DNA of 64,000 nt from Trifolium pratense (GCF_020283565.1 NC_060065.1:41900409-41964408), one strand, 5' to 3'; positions 12,212 to 24,352 are shown, counted from the first letter of the stretch. Translations and numbers: made by a program. The notes: generated by a model from the letters alone, not told the origin.

Positions 12212-13900
12212 ATGGCTAAAGTGTCTCTTCTCTTTTTCCTTCTTTTCTTATCTCTCACATCAGGTAATGTATACATCTATGTGTCAGTTTTTCTTTTAGA
12301 ATATATTTAAATGAGTCTGAATTTAACAAAATCACAATGGGGTCAAGTTTGTTAAGCTGCAAATTAAGCTTGCCTTTAAGTATGTCAGAATTGCGGTGAA
12401 CACTGTCATTTTTTTCAAAAGATAAGCTCTTGGTTTGTGTGAATGTCCGGTGAAAAACTATTGTTGCGTCGCAATACAAAATTTGTTGTGATATTGAGAA
12501 GCTACCATATATAGCTTTTGGTAGATGTGCAATATTGCCGCAGTTTCTAAGAAAATCAAACATAAACTCTACGGTTCTTGAAAAATTATGATGGGTCACC
12601 GTGATTCTGACATATATTCATTATTAATATGAAACATACACTAAATTTGTTTGTTATCGGACTCGGACCTCAATTTCTTTTTTGGTTTGGCTTACCATTA
12701 GAATCTGGTTTGGTTTACACATATACAAGCTTCATTATTCAATGTTTTTCACTTTAGCTTTCAGATCTATACTTTATTTAACTGAATATTAGTTAGGTAT
12801 ACATTGGTCAAATGTTTAGTGATATTAATCTCTATCCAAAGAGATTCCCCCTTACTAATTTCCCGTGAAAAAAGCAAGCTACCAATTACCATCAATCAAT
12901 TAAGTGTATAATTTTTTTTGTGTGAAACTATGAAGCACAAACATAGACACGGACATCGGGCACGATACGGACACTGACATGTCGATATCGATAATAATTT
13001 AAGAAAATGATATAATATAATTTAGTGTAATCATAAGTGACACTGGGACACGCCTGACCTGAAATATTTTTATACTTAATTGAATTAAAGCTTATGTTAA
13101 TCAAGTGTACAAATTATTTAACACTAACACTACAACTTATGTTACATTTTTTTTGTCTCTTTTGACATGCAGGAGGGAATGTGAATATGGTTAATGGACA
13201 GGTACCTCTAAGTATATTAATTTCTCTATTAATTTGAGAATAAATAAATTATATGAAGAAAATACTTTGTTTTTTTTAACAACTTAAATTATATAAAGTT
13301 CTTATTGTAATTAAAATATGTGATTTATGCAAAAAAACAGAATACTTGGTGTGTGGCAAAACCATCATCAGATCAAGCAACACTTTTATCAAACCTCAAT
13401 TATGCATGCTCTCAAGTTGATTGCAAAATTCTTGAAAAAGGATGCCCTTGCTCCAGTCCTGACAATCTCATCAACCGTGCTTCCATAGCCATGAATCTGT
13501 ATTATCAATGTAGAGGAAAAAACCATTGGAATTGTGATTTCAGAGGATCTGGCCTAGTTGTTGTAACTAATCCAAGTAAGTCACATAACTTATTTTGTTG
13601 TTTAATGTTCTAAATTAATTGATAAAGAAACTGGTTTGCAACTGGAATTGCGGTTACATTATAAGGGTTTTAGGGCTCTTTGTAGCGACATTGTTCATTT
13701 TCATGTAATTTTTTCGTAATCGCAGTTAAGGTTGCATCGTCTACATTTGTCTGTATTTTTCCATTATATCAAGATTTGTCGCATAAAATCTCTGTAACTG
13801 CGGCTGCAACTGCAATTTAAAAATTCGCTTGACTTTGCAAGCCAAATTAATCTTTTTCTCATTTTGAATTGCAGGCTATGGTAATTGCATTTATGCATAG
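12212..13900 (+). CDS. Small secreted X8-domain (Ole e 10-like) carbohydrate-binding protein
   Basis: Four exons, 12212-12263, 13173-13201, 13341-13575 and 13875-13900, give 113 residues, all with GT-AG borders. Residues 1-17 are a hydrophobic signal peptide. The X8 module runs from NTWCVAKP (28-35) to the last residues. Cysteines at 31, 50, 55, 62, 64, 84, 92 and 110 and the FRGSG-VVVTNPSYGNC end match the X8/CBM43 family. X8 modules bind beta-1,3-glucan (callose). Unlike PDCB proteins there is no C-terminal hydrophobic GPI-anchor signal; the protein stops two residues after the last Cys-Ile pair (CIYA), so it should be freely secreted to the apoplast. It resembles the X8 gene I recall as At1g78520, between the kinase and solanesyl synthase genes. 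Short exons 1, 2 and 4 make it easy to misannotate. Confidence 0.9.
12930..13060. repeat. CTATGAAGCAC MITE family fragment in X8 intron 1
   Basis: Contains ctatgaagcacaaacatag, then gacactgacatgtcgatatc and aataatttaagaaaatg, the same landmarks as the copy at 32733-32876. The 3' terminus is degraded. Confidence 0.6.
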
Positions 13901-14560
13901 AAGTGGACTTTTCATTAATGGAATGTATAACATATCTGCTCTCTTGTAAGCAAAAATTTGGTGATCCATATGGGCTTAGGCCCTCATCTTTATATATATA
14001 AAAAAAAAAAACAAATTGGTGATGCATTTGGTTTGTTTTGGTGTAATCTTTTGGTAGTTGTATTTAATTTTATTGGGTGGTCATTTTCAACTTTATGGAT
14101 ATAGGCCTATACATTAAATCAAATTTGGCTTTTCTAAACTTTTTCGTTTGATTTTGTATCAATGAAAAAATACCTATAAATTATATACTATTAATAATTA
14201 TTATCTTGCTAAAAAAAATTAATAATTATTAACTTTATCCTAAATATAAGACTGTGTAGACCAAATTATGAGAATTAAGAAATTTAATAGTAGATTAACA
14301 ATGAATTGATATAACTTTCAAGAGATTTGAACCTCTCAAACAAGTAGTCATAAGTTCGGTCCATAAGTTTTTTTCTCACCCCTCATTGTTCTTAAAAACC
14401 CTCCGTTTAAACATCAAATAAACAATGGAGGATTTTAAGAATAAAAAAAAAAACTTTCGAATATTACTTTTACCATGTGTTTCAAACTGGACCAAACTCA
14501 AATAAATGGACCAGGTTACTCCAATTCACTAGCTTTTGAGCGAATCACAACATGAATACA
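13901..14560. other. X8 gene 3' flank, nothing recognised
   Basis: AT-rich sequence without a supported gene. The first part is the X8 3' UTR. Confidence 0.4.
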
Positions 14561-15300
14561 CCGTAGAGGAACACTCAAGCATGACCGGCGATCCAATCAT
14601 GATTATCAATCTTCTTCCTCCTCAAAGAGATCCAGTTTGAAGACGAACTCCCACATAACAACAACATCAATAAATAGATAAATGACTATCATGTTCCAAG
14701 GTTCTTCAAAAGCCTTTGTGGTTGGATCCATACGAATAAATCACCAAACTCGAAGACCACATCGAAATGGTGGATACAACTCTTTCTTTCCGAGACACCA
14801 AGGACCAACCAAAATGTAAGGTGTTTATAACATTGAGAAGTGGCATTATGGTTTGGTTTAAACGGTTGAGGGTTAAATCCATTTAACTAGTGGATGAAGC
14901 TTTATTGCCAATTCACGACACATTCCATGGATTTGCCAAAGTTGGTGGAAAGTCTATGGAATATACATCAGATGAAAGAAGAATCGCTCAAGGCCGTTCA
15001 GATGAACGATGTCGATGAGGTGATGATAGGATAAAGAGATATCTACTTCATCTAGAGTTACTCCATAGGAAAAAGTTTGATGAAAGACAACAAGTATATT
15101 AGTATGGAGAAATGTTGAAAGCGTGCAAACCCATAGATGGAGGCCCTGACAAGCAAGGGGCCGAGATAGTCGGCCTCCACACTCTAGATACCATGAATAT
15201 ATGTCTCTCAACACTTCTGGCGAGTGTAACTTCCAATTCCAACCAACTTGAAACCACAAATCTTAGGTCTGGTAAGGATCATCATGTAATAAATCAACCA
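14560..15300 (+). pseudogene. Degenerate Gypsy-type gag remnant
   Basis: The frame through 14750-14860 reads EDHIEMVDTTLSFRDTKDQP and continues with a CKVFITLRSGIMVWF-like stretch. This fits Retrotrans_gag of Ty3/Gypsy elements (usual form DEHLxxxxxxLxYxx...CRxFxxTLxxxAxxWF). Stops and frame changes occur before and after, and no LTRs, PBS or pol sequence is seen. It is a decayed fragment with no coding capacity. Confidence 0.55.
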
Positions 15301-15363
15301 TAAATATACGTGTATAAAATTTGGTATAGGCCTGACTAACTTTGACCGGTCCGCGACTTGTAA

Positions 15364-15603
15364 TCTATAACAATATATAAAAAGGATAGGTGAGTTTGGG
15401 CTGCATTTTTTATATTGTCCAAATTACCCTTCATTTTAAATTCAAATTTTAAATAACACAATAGATCTAATAAGACATCAAATAACGTAACATATTAATA
15501 TTATAACTGCACAATGGTTCTTATAACTGCACAATGGTTTTTTCTTATTAAGGTCTTCCAACGATCATAAGTTAGACACAGGCAGGCTCGTCTGGCCCGC
15601 TAG
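15364..15603 (+). mobile_element. Short non-autonomous Helitron candidate
   Basis: Begins TCTATAACAATATATAAAAA directly after an A and ends ...CTGGCCCGCTAG directly before a T. This is the A-[TC...CTAG]-T arrangement of Helitrons, without target-site duplication. The terminal text (gacacaggcaggctcgtctg, then gcccgctag) recurs on the minus strand at 21883-21910, which supports a shared 3' terminus. Length is 240 bp if the two ends belong together. The 3' hairpin is weak in this copy. Confidence 0.55.
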
Positions 15604-16232
15604 TATGTAATAAATCTTGTATCTAATAAGATTTCATATAATTTATGGATAAAGTGTACCGTTTAATTTTTTTTTCATCTAAATTTTGTTTAGTTTTATT
15701 TATTTTTAAAAATCAAACAGTAAAAAGCATTGAGTGTAGAGATTTTTTTTTTTTATAAAGAGAAAAGTGAGGTATTATAGCTCTAACATGTATCTCAACA
15801 TATAAATGTCTTTTATTTAAACTATTTATATGGGACAATGTAGTGTGTTTTTTTGGTAAATCAAAACTATCATCCATCTTGCACACCGTGAAGATTAATT
15901 TTTTCAAGATAACCGAGATTCATTTAAAGAAACAATGTAGAGTTTAATTCTTATACATTGTTAGTATAATTTTCTTTAATTAGTTTAAATTTTTTATCAA
16001 AAAATTCCGGTTGTCCCTTTCTCGTACTCATTCTATGATTTGGACAAACAATTAAGGGACGAGTTTGAAAAGTACTATTGGTATCTTGGATATCCCATAT
16101 CATATGCCATACAACTTTCTGTGATTGACTACGATCTAAAACGTCAATTTTTATTTATATTTTTTGTACTTTAGCAAAATATATAAGTAGTATCTTAGTT
16201 AACAAAATATAAATCAGATTAAATCAAGACAT

Positions 16233-16365
16233 TGAGCTCAAGTGATTTTAATTATTCAGGAGAACTCGGGTTTGATTCTTGGTGGAGTCAATTCTTGATC
16301 AGATTTTACTTACATCGTGACCGAACTTTGCATTACCAGACCCCTCCCCCTTAAAAACCAAAGGA
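16233..16365 (+). mobile_element. SINE-like element
   Basis: Contains ttgagctcaagtgatttta, cgggtttgattcttggtgg (B-box-like), cagattttacttacatcgtg and ccgaactttgcattaccaga. Same family as 8625-8775 and 63105-63255. Confidence 0.55.
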
Positions 16366-16581
16366 TTAAAACCCAAAAAAATAAAATACAAACTTCTTTT
16401 CTATTTTGCAAAGAAATAAAATACAAACTTGATTCTTATTGTAAATTAGACTGAAAATTATTACTTGTTTGTTTATGACAACAAAAAAAAGTATTTTGTA
16501 TAGAAAAGTTTAATTGGATTAATATTAGCGGTTCATCATGATTAAACGAAACCCTAATATTTACGAAAAAAGTTTTTTTAG

Positions 16582-16582
<1 letters not shown>

Positions 16583-16620
<38 letters not shown>
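16583..16620. repeat. (AT)n microsatellite
   Basis: About 19 uninterrupted AT units. Confidence 0.95.
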
Positions 16621-16624
<4 letters not shown>

Positions 16625-17294
16625 CCATGAACTTTTACTTATACTTCTTATTACATTTACCACTAAGTCATATTAATTAATTTGATATATTTTTGTAACC
16701 AACATATAATCAATATGATTTAAATGCACAATTTTTCATATCCTGTATATTTATTGTCTTATATCACCTGCCACGTTTTTTTTTCTTTTTAAATACAAAT
16801 CACATATTTTATTTGTCTTATATTGTTGGTTATTTAATATTGACACTTTCGTGTGTATTGAATTTTCTACTATACCTCACTGGAAAATTGTGAACAACAC
16901 TACGTAAAATAATATATAGTGAGAGTCACTCTCAAATGAACATGTAGTTATTGCATTTTTTGGGTAACAACATTATTAATGTATGTATGGGAAAAAAATT
17001 ATAATAACACTATCCTATTTATATATTGAAAATAATAGTATTTTTCACATATTTAAGTCCAGAAAGATTTTGAATTTAAGTGATTGTGTTAAATATTTGT
17101 TTGTAAATTCTACATTTACTACTTTTTTTTTGATAAATTAAGAGCATCTAGATATCAAGGTTTGAAGTAGAGATTTCAATTATGTTGGCACCCCTATCTT
17201 TTCTCATCCTCCACCTGTAACTCATATTATTATTAAAAAGAGAAAAATAAGATAATTACATAATTTAAATTTTATATAAGACGTAATAAAAAAA

Positions 17295-17322
17295 ACCCGT
17301 GCATGCACGGGTCAAAGTCTAG
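17295..17322 (+). mobile_element. Helitron 3' end: perfect hairpin plus CTAG
   Basis: A perfect 18-base palindrome (acccgtgca/tgcacgggt, 17295-17312) is followed after six bases by CTAG (17319-17322) and then T. This is the textbook Helitron 3' terminus. The matching 5' TC end is uncertain. The TC at 15364 is one candidate, which would make a nearly 2-kb element; another TC near 16865 (tctactatacctcactgg) is also possible. Confidence 0.65.
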
Positions 17323-18399
17323 TTTTTATATTTATAAAAAGAAGTAGAGATTTTTTTATCTTTCTTTTGCATCAAATTGTTTTTTTAATCAATTATTATT
17401 ATACCATAGATAATTAAAATAATTCACACAAGAAAAGATTAAGCATTGCTTATGTTTGATGAAACCAAAATATATTGATGTTTTGATTAAAAAATACATT
17501 GATGTTTAACTTTAAGACTTTGATTATGTTAAAAAAAAAAAAAAGAGTTTGATCTGGTTATTAAAAGACAAATTTTAAATTTGAGGTCTCGGTTTGATTT
17601 TTTTATTATACCACCAGTTGCGGGGAATCGAACTATGATCCTTTTTATCAAGTTTAGCGTCAATCAACCACCACTAGACTAACTAACTATTGATTCTGAA
17701 TTTGAGTTCTATTGGTGTGAAATAAAGGTAAAATATAAATATCAATGTATTTTTTCAATCTTAAAGTCTTTCTTGAATTGATAGACTATCCTTTCACCTT
17801 AAATTTATGTTCCATAACTTACTTTTTTATATATATATATATATAATGAGACTTGAAGTAGTACATTATTTTTTTTTAATAAATAGTTTGATGAATTTCA
17901 CATTTTCAAAATAAATAGATATATTAAATTTTTTTTGGACCAAAAATAGATATATTAATTAGACTCATATTTTAGGCAATACATATTACAGTAAAATGCA
18001 AGGTCTGTATACCATCAGAGTTACTCACATGGACAAGGAGTGCATCAATTTTAGATCAATAAAGATCAATATTTTGAGTCAAAAAAGAAAACATGGTCAC
18101 AATTTCCGTATATACATGCATCATCATCATAGAATGAAACGTGGCTGGATCCTTAAACTCAAAAATTTGTGTGTTATTGAAAGGATTCTTTTTTTTTTTT
18201 TTTGGATGCCAAGATTCTTTTACTTGACTTTAATATAATCTGATTTGTCGTTTCTTTTTCTGGTTCTTAATTGACCAAATCGCGGCAAAGAAAAGTCCAA
18301 AAAAGAAAGAAGATAGCAATCTCCCTAACTCTCTCAAAATGATAGAAATTTATGAAGTAATTTATCTAAGTTAAATTTAAGGAATTTTAAATGACACAA

Positions 18400-18720
18400 A
18401 AAAATTAGGAAATTTGAAATTCCTTCCTTCCTTCATATGTTTCAAAAAATTTAAGTTGACCCCTATAATATTTATAAAATTACAAATTGACCTCTAATTT
18501 TTTTCAAAAATTGCATACTGGTCCCTAAAAATTTGTAAATTTGTCCTTTAACTAAAATGCAAATTGACATCTAATTTTTTTTTTAAATTGGTTCTTTAAA
18601 TTTTTAAATATTGAAAATTTTCCTATTTTTAAAATTTTAAATTTAACCCAAAAATTTTAGAATTTATAAAATGGCCCAACAATGTTTACAATAAATATGC
18701 TAATTTGATTAGGAACCAAC
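18400..18720. repeat. Diverged copy of the block at 22060-22570
   Basis: Shares aggaaatttgaaatt-cctt, the caaattgacctctaatttt phrases and the final aatggcccaacaatgtttac with 22080-22560. This copy lacks the 181-bp MITE that sits in the other and so preserves the empty insertion site. Confidence 0.7.
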
Positions 18721-18875
18721 TTCTCTCTCTAATTTTCGTTTCTCTCCCTTCTCTGTAGCCCCTCTGCCGTAAGCCATCAACATGTTGCCGCTCCTCCGCC
18801 AATATCTGAACTTCCGTCAATAAAATGTAGCTAGAGTGGGTGGTGGTGTGATGAGCTCTCCCTCCACATCACCCT

Positions 18876-19757
18876 CACTACAAGAAAATGTCTATTTAGT
18901 GGCCGCTTTTGGCCGCCCCAAAGTGGGAAAAACCGCCACAAACTTGAAAATTTGGCCAATTTACCGGCGGCCATGATCAGCCGCAAAAATGGTCGCTGGT
19001 AACACTTATGGCACGGGTTTGACATGCACAAGTCTCACTTATCGGCAGCCAGAACTGCCGCAAACGTTTGGCACAGCTTTGACACGCACACTCTTACTTA
19101 CCGGCGGCTAGGACCGCCGCAAACTATCAGTTAACCTAGCGACGGTCTGGATCGTCCCAAACTTATATATGTATTTTTTTAATTAAAAAATTATTTATTT
19201 TAATTATTTTGTTTATTAATTTATAAAATATAATTATAAAAAAAAAGTATTTTTATTTAAATAAATAATTAAAAATTATTTTTAATATACAATAAAAAAC
19301 ATAAATTTGAAATGAAATACTCAATAACAAAGAACAATATACAAGAGTTAAGACCAAATGTTAAGTGATGAAGAACAAACACTATAAAAAATTGGAGAAG
19401 AAAACTTAGAGAGACGTTGGAGAAAATTGTAGAGAGATTGAAAATGGGTAAATGAAATGAGATAGAAGGAAGATATATTTATAAGAGGAAGAAATGAAGG
19501 AAAGGAATCAACGAGTTCCTGCAACGTAATTTTTTTGAATTTGCCTGAACTTACCGGTCACTAAGTGTTGGACTCAAATTCCAAGACTTGTAGCGTGTTT
19601 TTTGCGGCGGTTTATGCCGTCAACAAATCAAAGGATGATTTTGCGGTTGTTTAGGCCGCCGGTAAGTTGTCAATTTGTACCAGAAATAATATAATTTAAT
19701 TTTGCGGCCGTTTTGTTCACTTTGCGGTGGCTTAGACGGCCACAAACTTCCTCGTGT
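18876..19757. mobile_element. Non-autonomous CACTA (En/Spm) element, degenerate
   Basis: Starts CACTACAAGAAAAtgtc, the classic CACTA terminus. Subterminal motifs of the type ttaccggcggc...ccgcaaac recur at the left end (18960-19120), and inverted versions (tttgcggcggtttatgccg, tttgcggtggcttagacgg) occur at the right end (19600-19745). The right terminus (cttcctcgtgttgg) is damaged and no matching 3-bp target duplication is seen. No transposase is encoded. Confidence 0.75.
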
Positions 19758-19951
19758 TGGTTTGTTTTAGCTTCGCCATTGTTGTGTTTGGTTTTTGGTT
19801 TGAGACTTTGAGACACCTTAATTGGGTTTGTTTCTCTAAATCTAGCATCGGTGGTTGCTACTCCCTCTGTTTCGGTTCTACCATTCTTGGGTTTGGGGTT
19901 TTCGTTTGCTGGGTTTGCATTCTGGTTCTGGTTCGACCATCACCGCCTTCG

Positions 19952-20346
19952 GCTTTGTTTGATAAAAATAAGCTATAAGCTAGTTGATAGCTGAAAATCT
20001 AACTTTTATAGCTCATATCTTATAGCTGAAAAGCTAGTAGAATGAAATTAAAGTGTTTGACAAATTTAGCTGTTATAAGTACAAAATGACATAAAAGTAT
20101 ATGGTTAGTGGGTAGTTAATATTTTTTAAAAAATAAAGAAATAATAAATGAAAATAAAAGGGTAAAAATGGAACAAAGTGTAAAAAGTTATAAGCTTGTA
20201 TCCTACTTGAATTAGTATCTCAAAAAACGCTATAAGCTAATTAGATAAGTTTGTTATCAAACAACACATCCATTTTTACCAAGCAAGCTTATAAGCTAGT
20301 CCAATAAGCTATAAGCTAGCTTATTTGACTTACCAAACACACCCTT
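19952..20346. mobile_element. hAT-like MITE
   Basis: The left end ggctttgtttgataaaaata, followed by agctataagctag, mirrors the right end (aagctataagctagcttatt, then tgacttaccaaacacaccc). Terminal gggtgtgtttggtaa is typical of plant hAT MITEs. A convincing 8-bp duplication was not found. It splits an unrecognised sequence that reads on either side with ttcgaccatcaccg and gcggtggtgatcgg. Confidence 0.55.
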
Positions 20347-21882
20347 CCTTGCGGTGGTGATCGGTGGTTCATTGTTATGGCTTCATTGTTCCGGCGGTGT
20401 TGCTACGGTTCTCCAATGGTTATTGTTCGTTCGCGCTTGGCGACACTATTGTTCTCAGATTCTCTTATTGTTGTTCTAGCGCATTTACTTCTGTTTTTTT
20501 AGACCACTTTATTGTATTTACACGACCTGTAAGCCCGTTTTGGTTGATTATCTGGTTTGTCTGGGTTTGATTATGTTTCCCCGGTATTTTGTATTTCCTT
20601 TTATTTTATTTTAATCTATATAGGGTGTTGCTGTGGTTTACCATTTGCACACATATTTCCTAAAAAATAATTAAATTAAAACAAAGTTTACAATAAAAAT
20701 TTCTATTACTTTATCCAAACAAACATTTAGAAATAAAAATAATTCAATTAAATCGTTTGAAAATTACTTATAATTCTAAATTCTCTAAAATTGCTTATAT
20801 TATTCTTATTTTCTGTACCGTGTAATCAAATTTAAATTGATTCTCACGCGTCATATATATATCCAATTTATGAAAATGTATCAAAGAGGCGAAGATTCTG
20901 TTTTCATTTCTCCTTTCAAGCAAAGGTGTACCAAACACTCAAATAATAAGTCACTCATTTTCTTTTACTTTAGCCCGAAAAATAATCTCATTCTTCTTGT
21001 TTTCTACATCAACTTTACCAATTTCAATAACATACGAAAGATGTGAAGATCATCACGTTTTCTTTCTGCTTAATCTTTCCCCTTTCTTTCCTCTATGTTT
21101 TCGGAAAAAACAATCGTCTTCATTACTTTTCAAATATTACTTTATTAGTACAAACATTAGTCTTATTCAATTGAAACATATGATATGAATCTAACATCAT
21201 GCTTATCTCTATACCATCTATTTCTCATAATGAGTAAAAGGCATCCTCTTTCTTTATTTATAATAAAAAATAAAATGTTTATAAATAATAAAGAAGTCAA
21301 TTTATATTATCCTTATTTTCTTTAGCGCAAATCAAATTTAAAAGGGACGAAGATTACATTTTCTTTACTCCTTTAAAAAAAAAGGTATCAAATGTTCAAA
21401 GTAAAAAGTCACTCATTTTCTACTACTTTATCTTGAATAATAATATCATTTTTTATTTACATTAGCCTGAAAAATTATCTCATTCTTCTTGTTTTCTACA
21501 AAAGAGAAACAACTTTAGTGTGAGTCACTCGTATCAGCATTAACTTTAATTACCAATTTTAGTGATATACGAAAGATGGTAAAATCACGTTTTCCTTATG
21601 CTTTTCATCTTTCCCCTGTTTTTCCTCTATCTTTTTCGAAAAACAAACATCTTCATCATTACTACTCTTCAATTTTACTTTATCAGTACAAACATTAGCC
21701 TTCTTCGATTAAAACGTATAATATGTACTCATATCTAATATCATGCTTATCTCCAAATCATCAATTAATTTTTAATCTCTATATATTTTCATAATCAGAA
21801 AAAGGCATCCAATTACCAAAAAAAAGACACCCTCTTTATTTTTTATTTATAATCATAAGAAAATAAAATTGTTTTATAATTA

Positions 21883-21910
21883 CTAGCGGGCCAGGCTGCC
21901 TGTGTCTAAT
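21883..21910 (-). mobile_element. Helitron 3' end, minus strand
   Basis: Plus-strand actagcgggccaggctgcct is the reverse complement of the 3' terminus of the element ending at 15603, including CTAG followed by T. Here CAGG-CAG-CCTG forms a small hairpin. The body would extend to higher coordinates; I could not locate its TC end. Confidence 0.5.
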
Positions 21911-22257
21911 TTATGTAAAAAAAATACCTTATATTATTGTCAGTTTGTTAATAAAACATTTTTACTGCTAAAAAAAAATGTACCTTATGTTATAGTGAGT
22001 TTATTAATAAAATATTGTATTTGCTACTAAAAAACTAGGAAATTTGAAAAGAAAAAAAAACTAATCAAATGACAAAAAAAACTAGGAAATTTGAAATCCC
22101 TTTCTTCCATATGTTTCAAAAAAATTAAATGGACCCTATAATATTTATAAAACTACAAATTGACAGCTAATTTTTTTTCAAAAATTGCATACAGGTCCCT
22201 AAATTTATTTATATTGGTCCTTTATTTTTTTTCAAAAAATGTAAATTGACCCCTAAA

Positions 22258-22456
22258 TTTTTTTAAGGACAAAACTTACATGCATTTCCATACATGCATT
22301 TCTTACTTTTCCACTCACAAAGAGGTGGTTATTTGTGTTTTTTCATTTTGAAAAAATAAAAGAAAATTATTTTTAATAAAAAAAACTACCTCTTTGTGAG
22401 AGGAAAAGTAAGAAATGCATGTATGGAAATGCATGTAAGTTTTGTCCTTTTTTTAA
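22258..22456. mobile_element. Mutator-like MITE, 181 bp, with 9-bp target duplication
   Basis: The element (22267-22447) begins GGACAAAACTTACATGC and ends GCATGTAAGTTTTGTCC. Its terminal inverted repeats extend about 63 bp with only about two mismatches. It is flanked by TTTTTTTAA at 22258-22266 and 22448-22456. The homologous block at 18400-18720 lacks the insertion. A 9-bp duplication and long TIRs indicate a Mutator-type MITE, and the near-identical arms suggest recent insertion. Confidence 0.88.
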
Positions 22457-23960
22457 TTGGTTCTTTAAATTCTTAAATATTGAAAAGTTTCCTTATTTTT
22501 AAAATTTTAAATTTAACCCAAAAGTTTTGGAATTTATAAAATGGCCCAACAATGTTTACAATAAAAAATTCTATTACTTCATCCAAACAAACATTTAGAA
22601 ATAAAGGTAATTCAATTAAATAATTTGAAAATTGCTTATAATTCTAAATTCTCTAAAATTGCTTATATTATTCTTATTTTCTATACTTCCAATTTATGAA
22701 AATGTATCAAAGAGTCGAAGATTTTGTTTTCATTTCTCCTTGCAATCAAAGACGTAACAAATGCTCCAAGTATTAAGTCACCCATTTTCTACTACTTTAG
22801 CCCGAAAAGCAATCTCATTCTTCTTGTTTTCTGCAAAGGAGAAGCAACTAGCATGAGCCACTCGTGTCCGCATCAACTTTACCAATTTAGACATACGAAA
22901 ATGCGAAGATCATCATGTTTTCTTTCTTCTTTTAATATTTCTCCTTTCTTTCCTCCATGTTTTCGAAAAAACAATCGTCCTCATTACTTTTCAAATATTA
23001 CTTTATTAGTACAAACATTAGTCTTTTTTTTTTTACGAAAGTACAATCATTAGTCTTATTCAATTAAGGCGTATAACATGTATCTAACATCATGCTTATC
23101 TCCATACCATCCATTAATTTTTAATCTCTATATATTTTCATAATCAGTAAAAGACATCCTCTTTCTTAATTGATAATAAAAAATAAAATGTTTATAATTA
23201 TTAATTTTCAATTTTTCATTTCTGATAGAGGTATGTACAAAATTAATTTTCACTTTGAGTTATTAATGTCGTCTCTAATCAAATGTTTTTATTATCCTTA
23301 TTTTCTTTACCGCTAATCAAATTTAAATGAGTCTCAAATCGTATATATTTTTCCAATTTTTGAAGATGTATCAAGGGGTAAAAATTCCATTTTCATTTCT
23401 CATTTCAAGGAAAGATGTATCAAATATGAAATATTCAAAGTAAGAAGTCATTCATTTTCTACTACTTTATCCCGAAAAATAATATCTTTTTTCATGTACT
23501 TTAACTTGAAAAGTTATCTCATTCTTCTTGTTTTCTGTAAAGGAGAAACAACTTTAGCGTTAATCACTCATGTCCGCATTAACTTTACCAATTTTAGTGA
23601 CATACGAAAAGAAAACGTGAAAATCACGTTTTCCTTTCTCTTTTCATCTTTCCCCTTTCTTTCCTCTATCTTTTTCGAAGAACAAACATCTTCATCATTA
23701 CTCTTCAAATGTTACTTTATTAGTACAAACATTAATCTTCTTCAATTAAGACGTATGATATGTACTCCTACTTAATATCATGCATACCATCCATTAATTT
23801 TTATTTTTGACAAAAATCATCCATTAATTTTTAATCTCTATATATTTTCATTATCAGAAAAAGACATCCTCTTTCTTTATTTATAATAAATAAGAAAATA
23901 AAATTATTTTATAATTATTAATTTTCAATTTTTCATTCCCGCTAGAGGTATTTTCAAAAC

Positions 23961-24352
23961 AATTTAAAAATCATCAAAAAAATTATTTTTTTTAAAATCC
24001 TTAAAAAAACTATTTAAAAATAAATAAATAATGGGGTTCATTCATAATTATATTATCTTCTTAAATCAATCAAATGGTGTACATTTACAAGGAAAGAACC
24101 ATGAATCACATATTTCATTCTAATCACAATTTTCTCTCTCCGACCGATAAGAAACCAACGAGACAAGTCCTATGTGGTTTCTTAGGATCCACTCACTCAA
24201 CTCGTGTTGCCTTGTTCCACTTCACCAAAACTTGTGACCCATATAACAAAAAAAAAGACCCTTTTTTCTGTGTATTATTTGTTTTCTTCCATTTTCACAA
24301 TCCCCAACTTCACACTTCTTCCTTCAATGGTTGTAACTTGCTTTTGGGTCTC
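23961..24352. other. Upstream region of the solanesyl synthase gene
   Basis: AT-rich, no coding sequence supported. The right part is pyrimidine-rich and leads to a TATA box, so it is the likely promoter. Confidence 0.4.

Larger units (their letters stand above)
20640..23960. repeat. Field of four diverged tandem repeats (~0.6-0.7 kb each)
   Basis: Four related blocks lie at roughly 20670-21250, 21290-21870, 22550-23200 and 23270-23960. Each carries, in order, a cgaagat-ctgttttcatttctc phrase, a tcattttctactacttta phrase, atctcattcttcttgttttc, ctttaccaatttta(g)-gacatacgaaa, then tttcctctatttttcgaaaaac, tcaaatattactttattagt and ctaacatcatgcttatctcc. Short open frames recur in the same place but start, stop and shift between copies, so I do not call them genes. 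Confidence 0.8.

Noticed and set aside
12255..12599. 114-codon minus-strand frame in X8 intron 1
   Set aside because: It overlaps a well-supported intron, has no motif and its composition looks random.
17295..17312. Perfect hairpin that could be a bacterial-type terminator
   Set aside because: Plant nuclear context, and CTAG plus T just downstream fits a Helitron 3' end.
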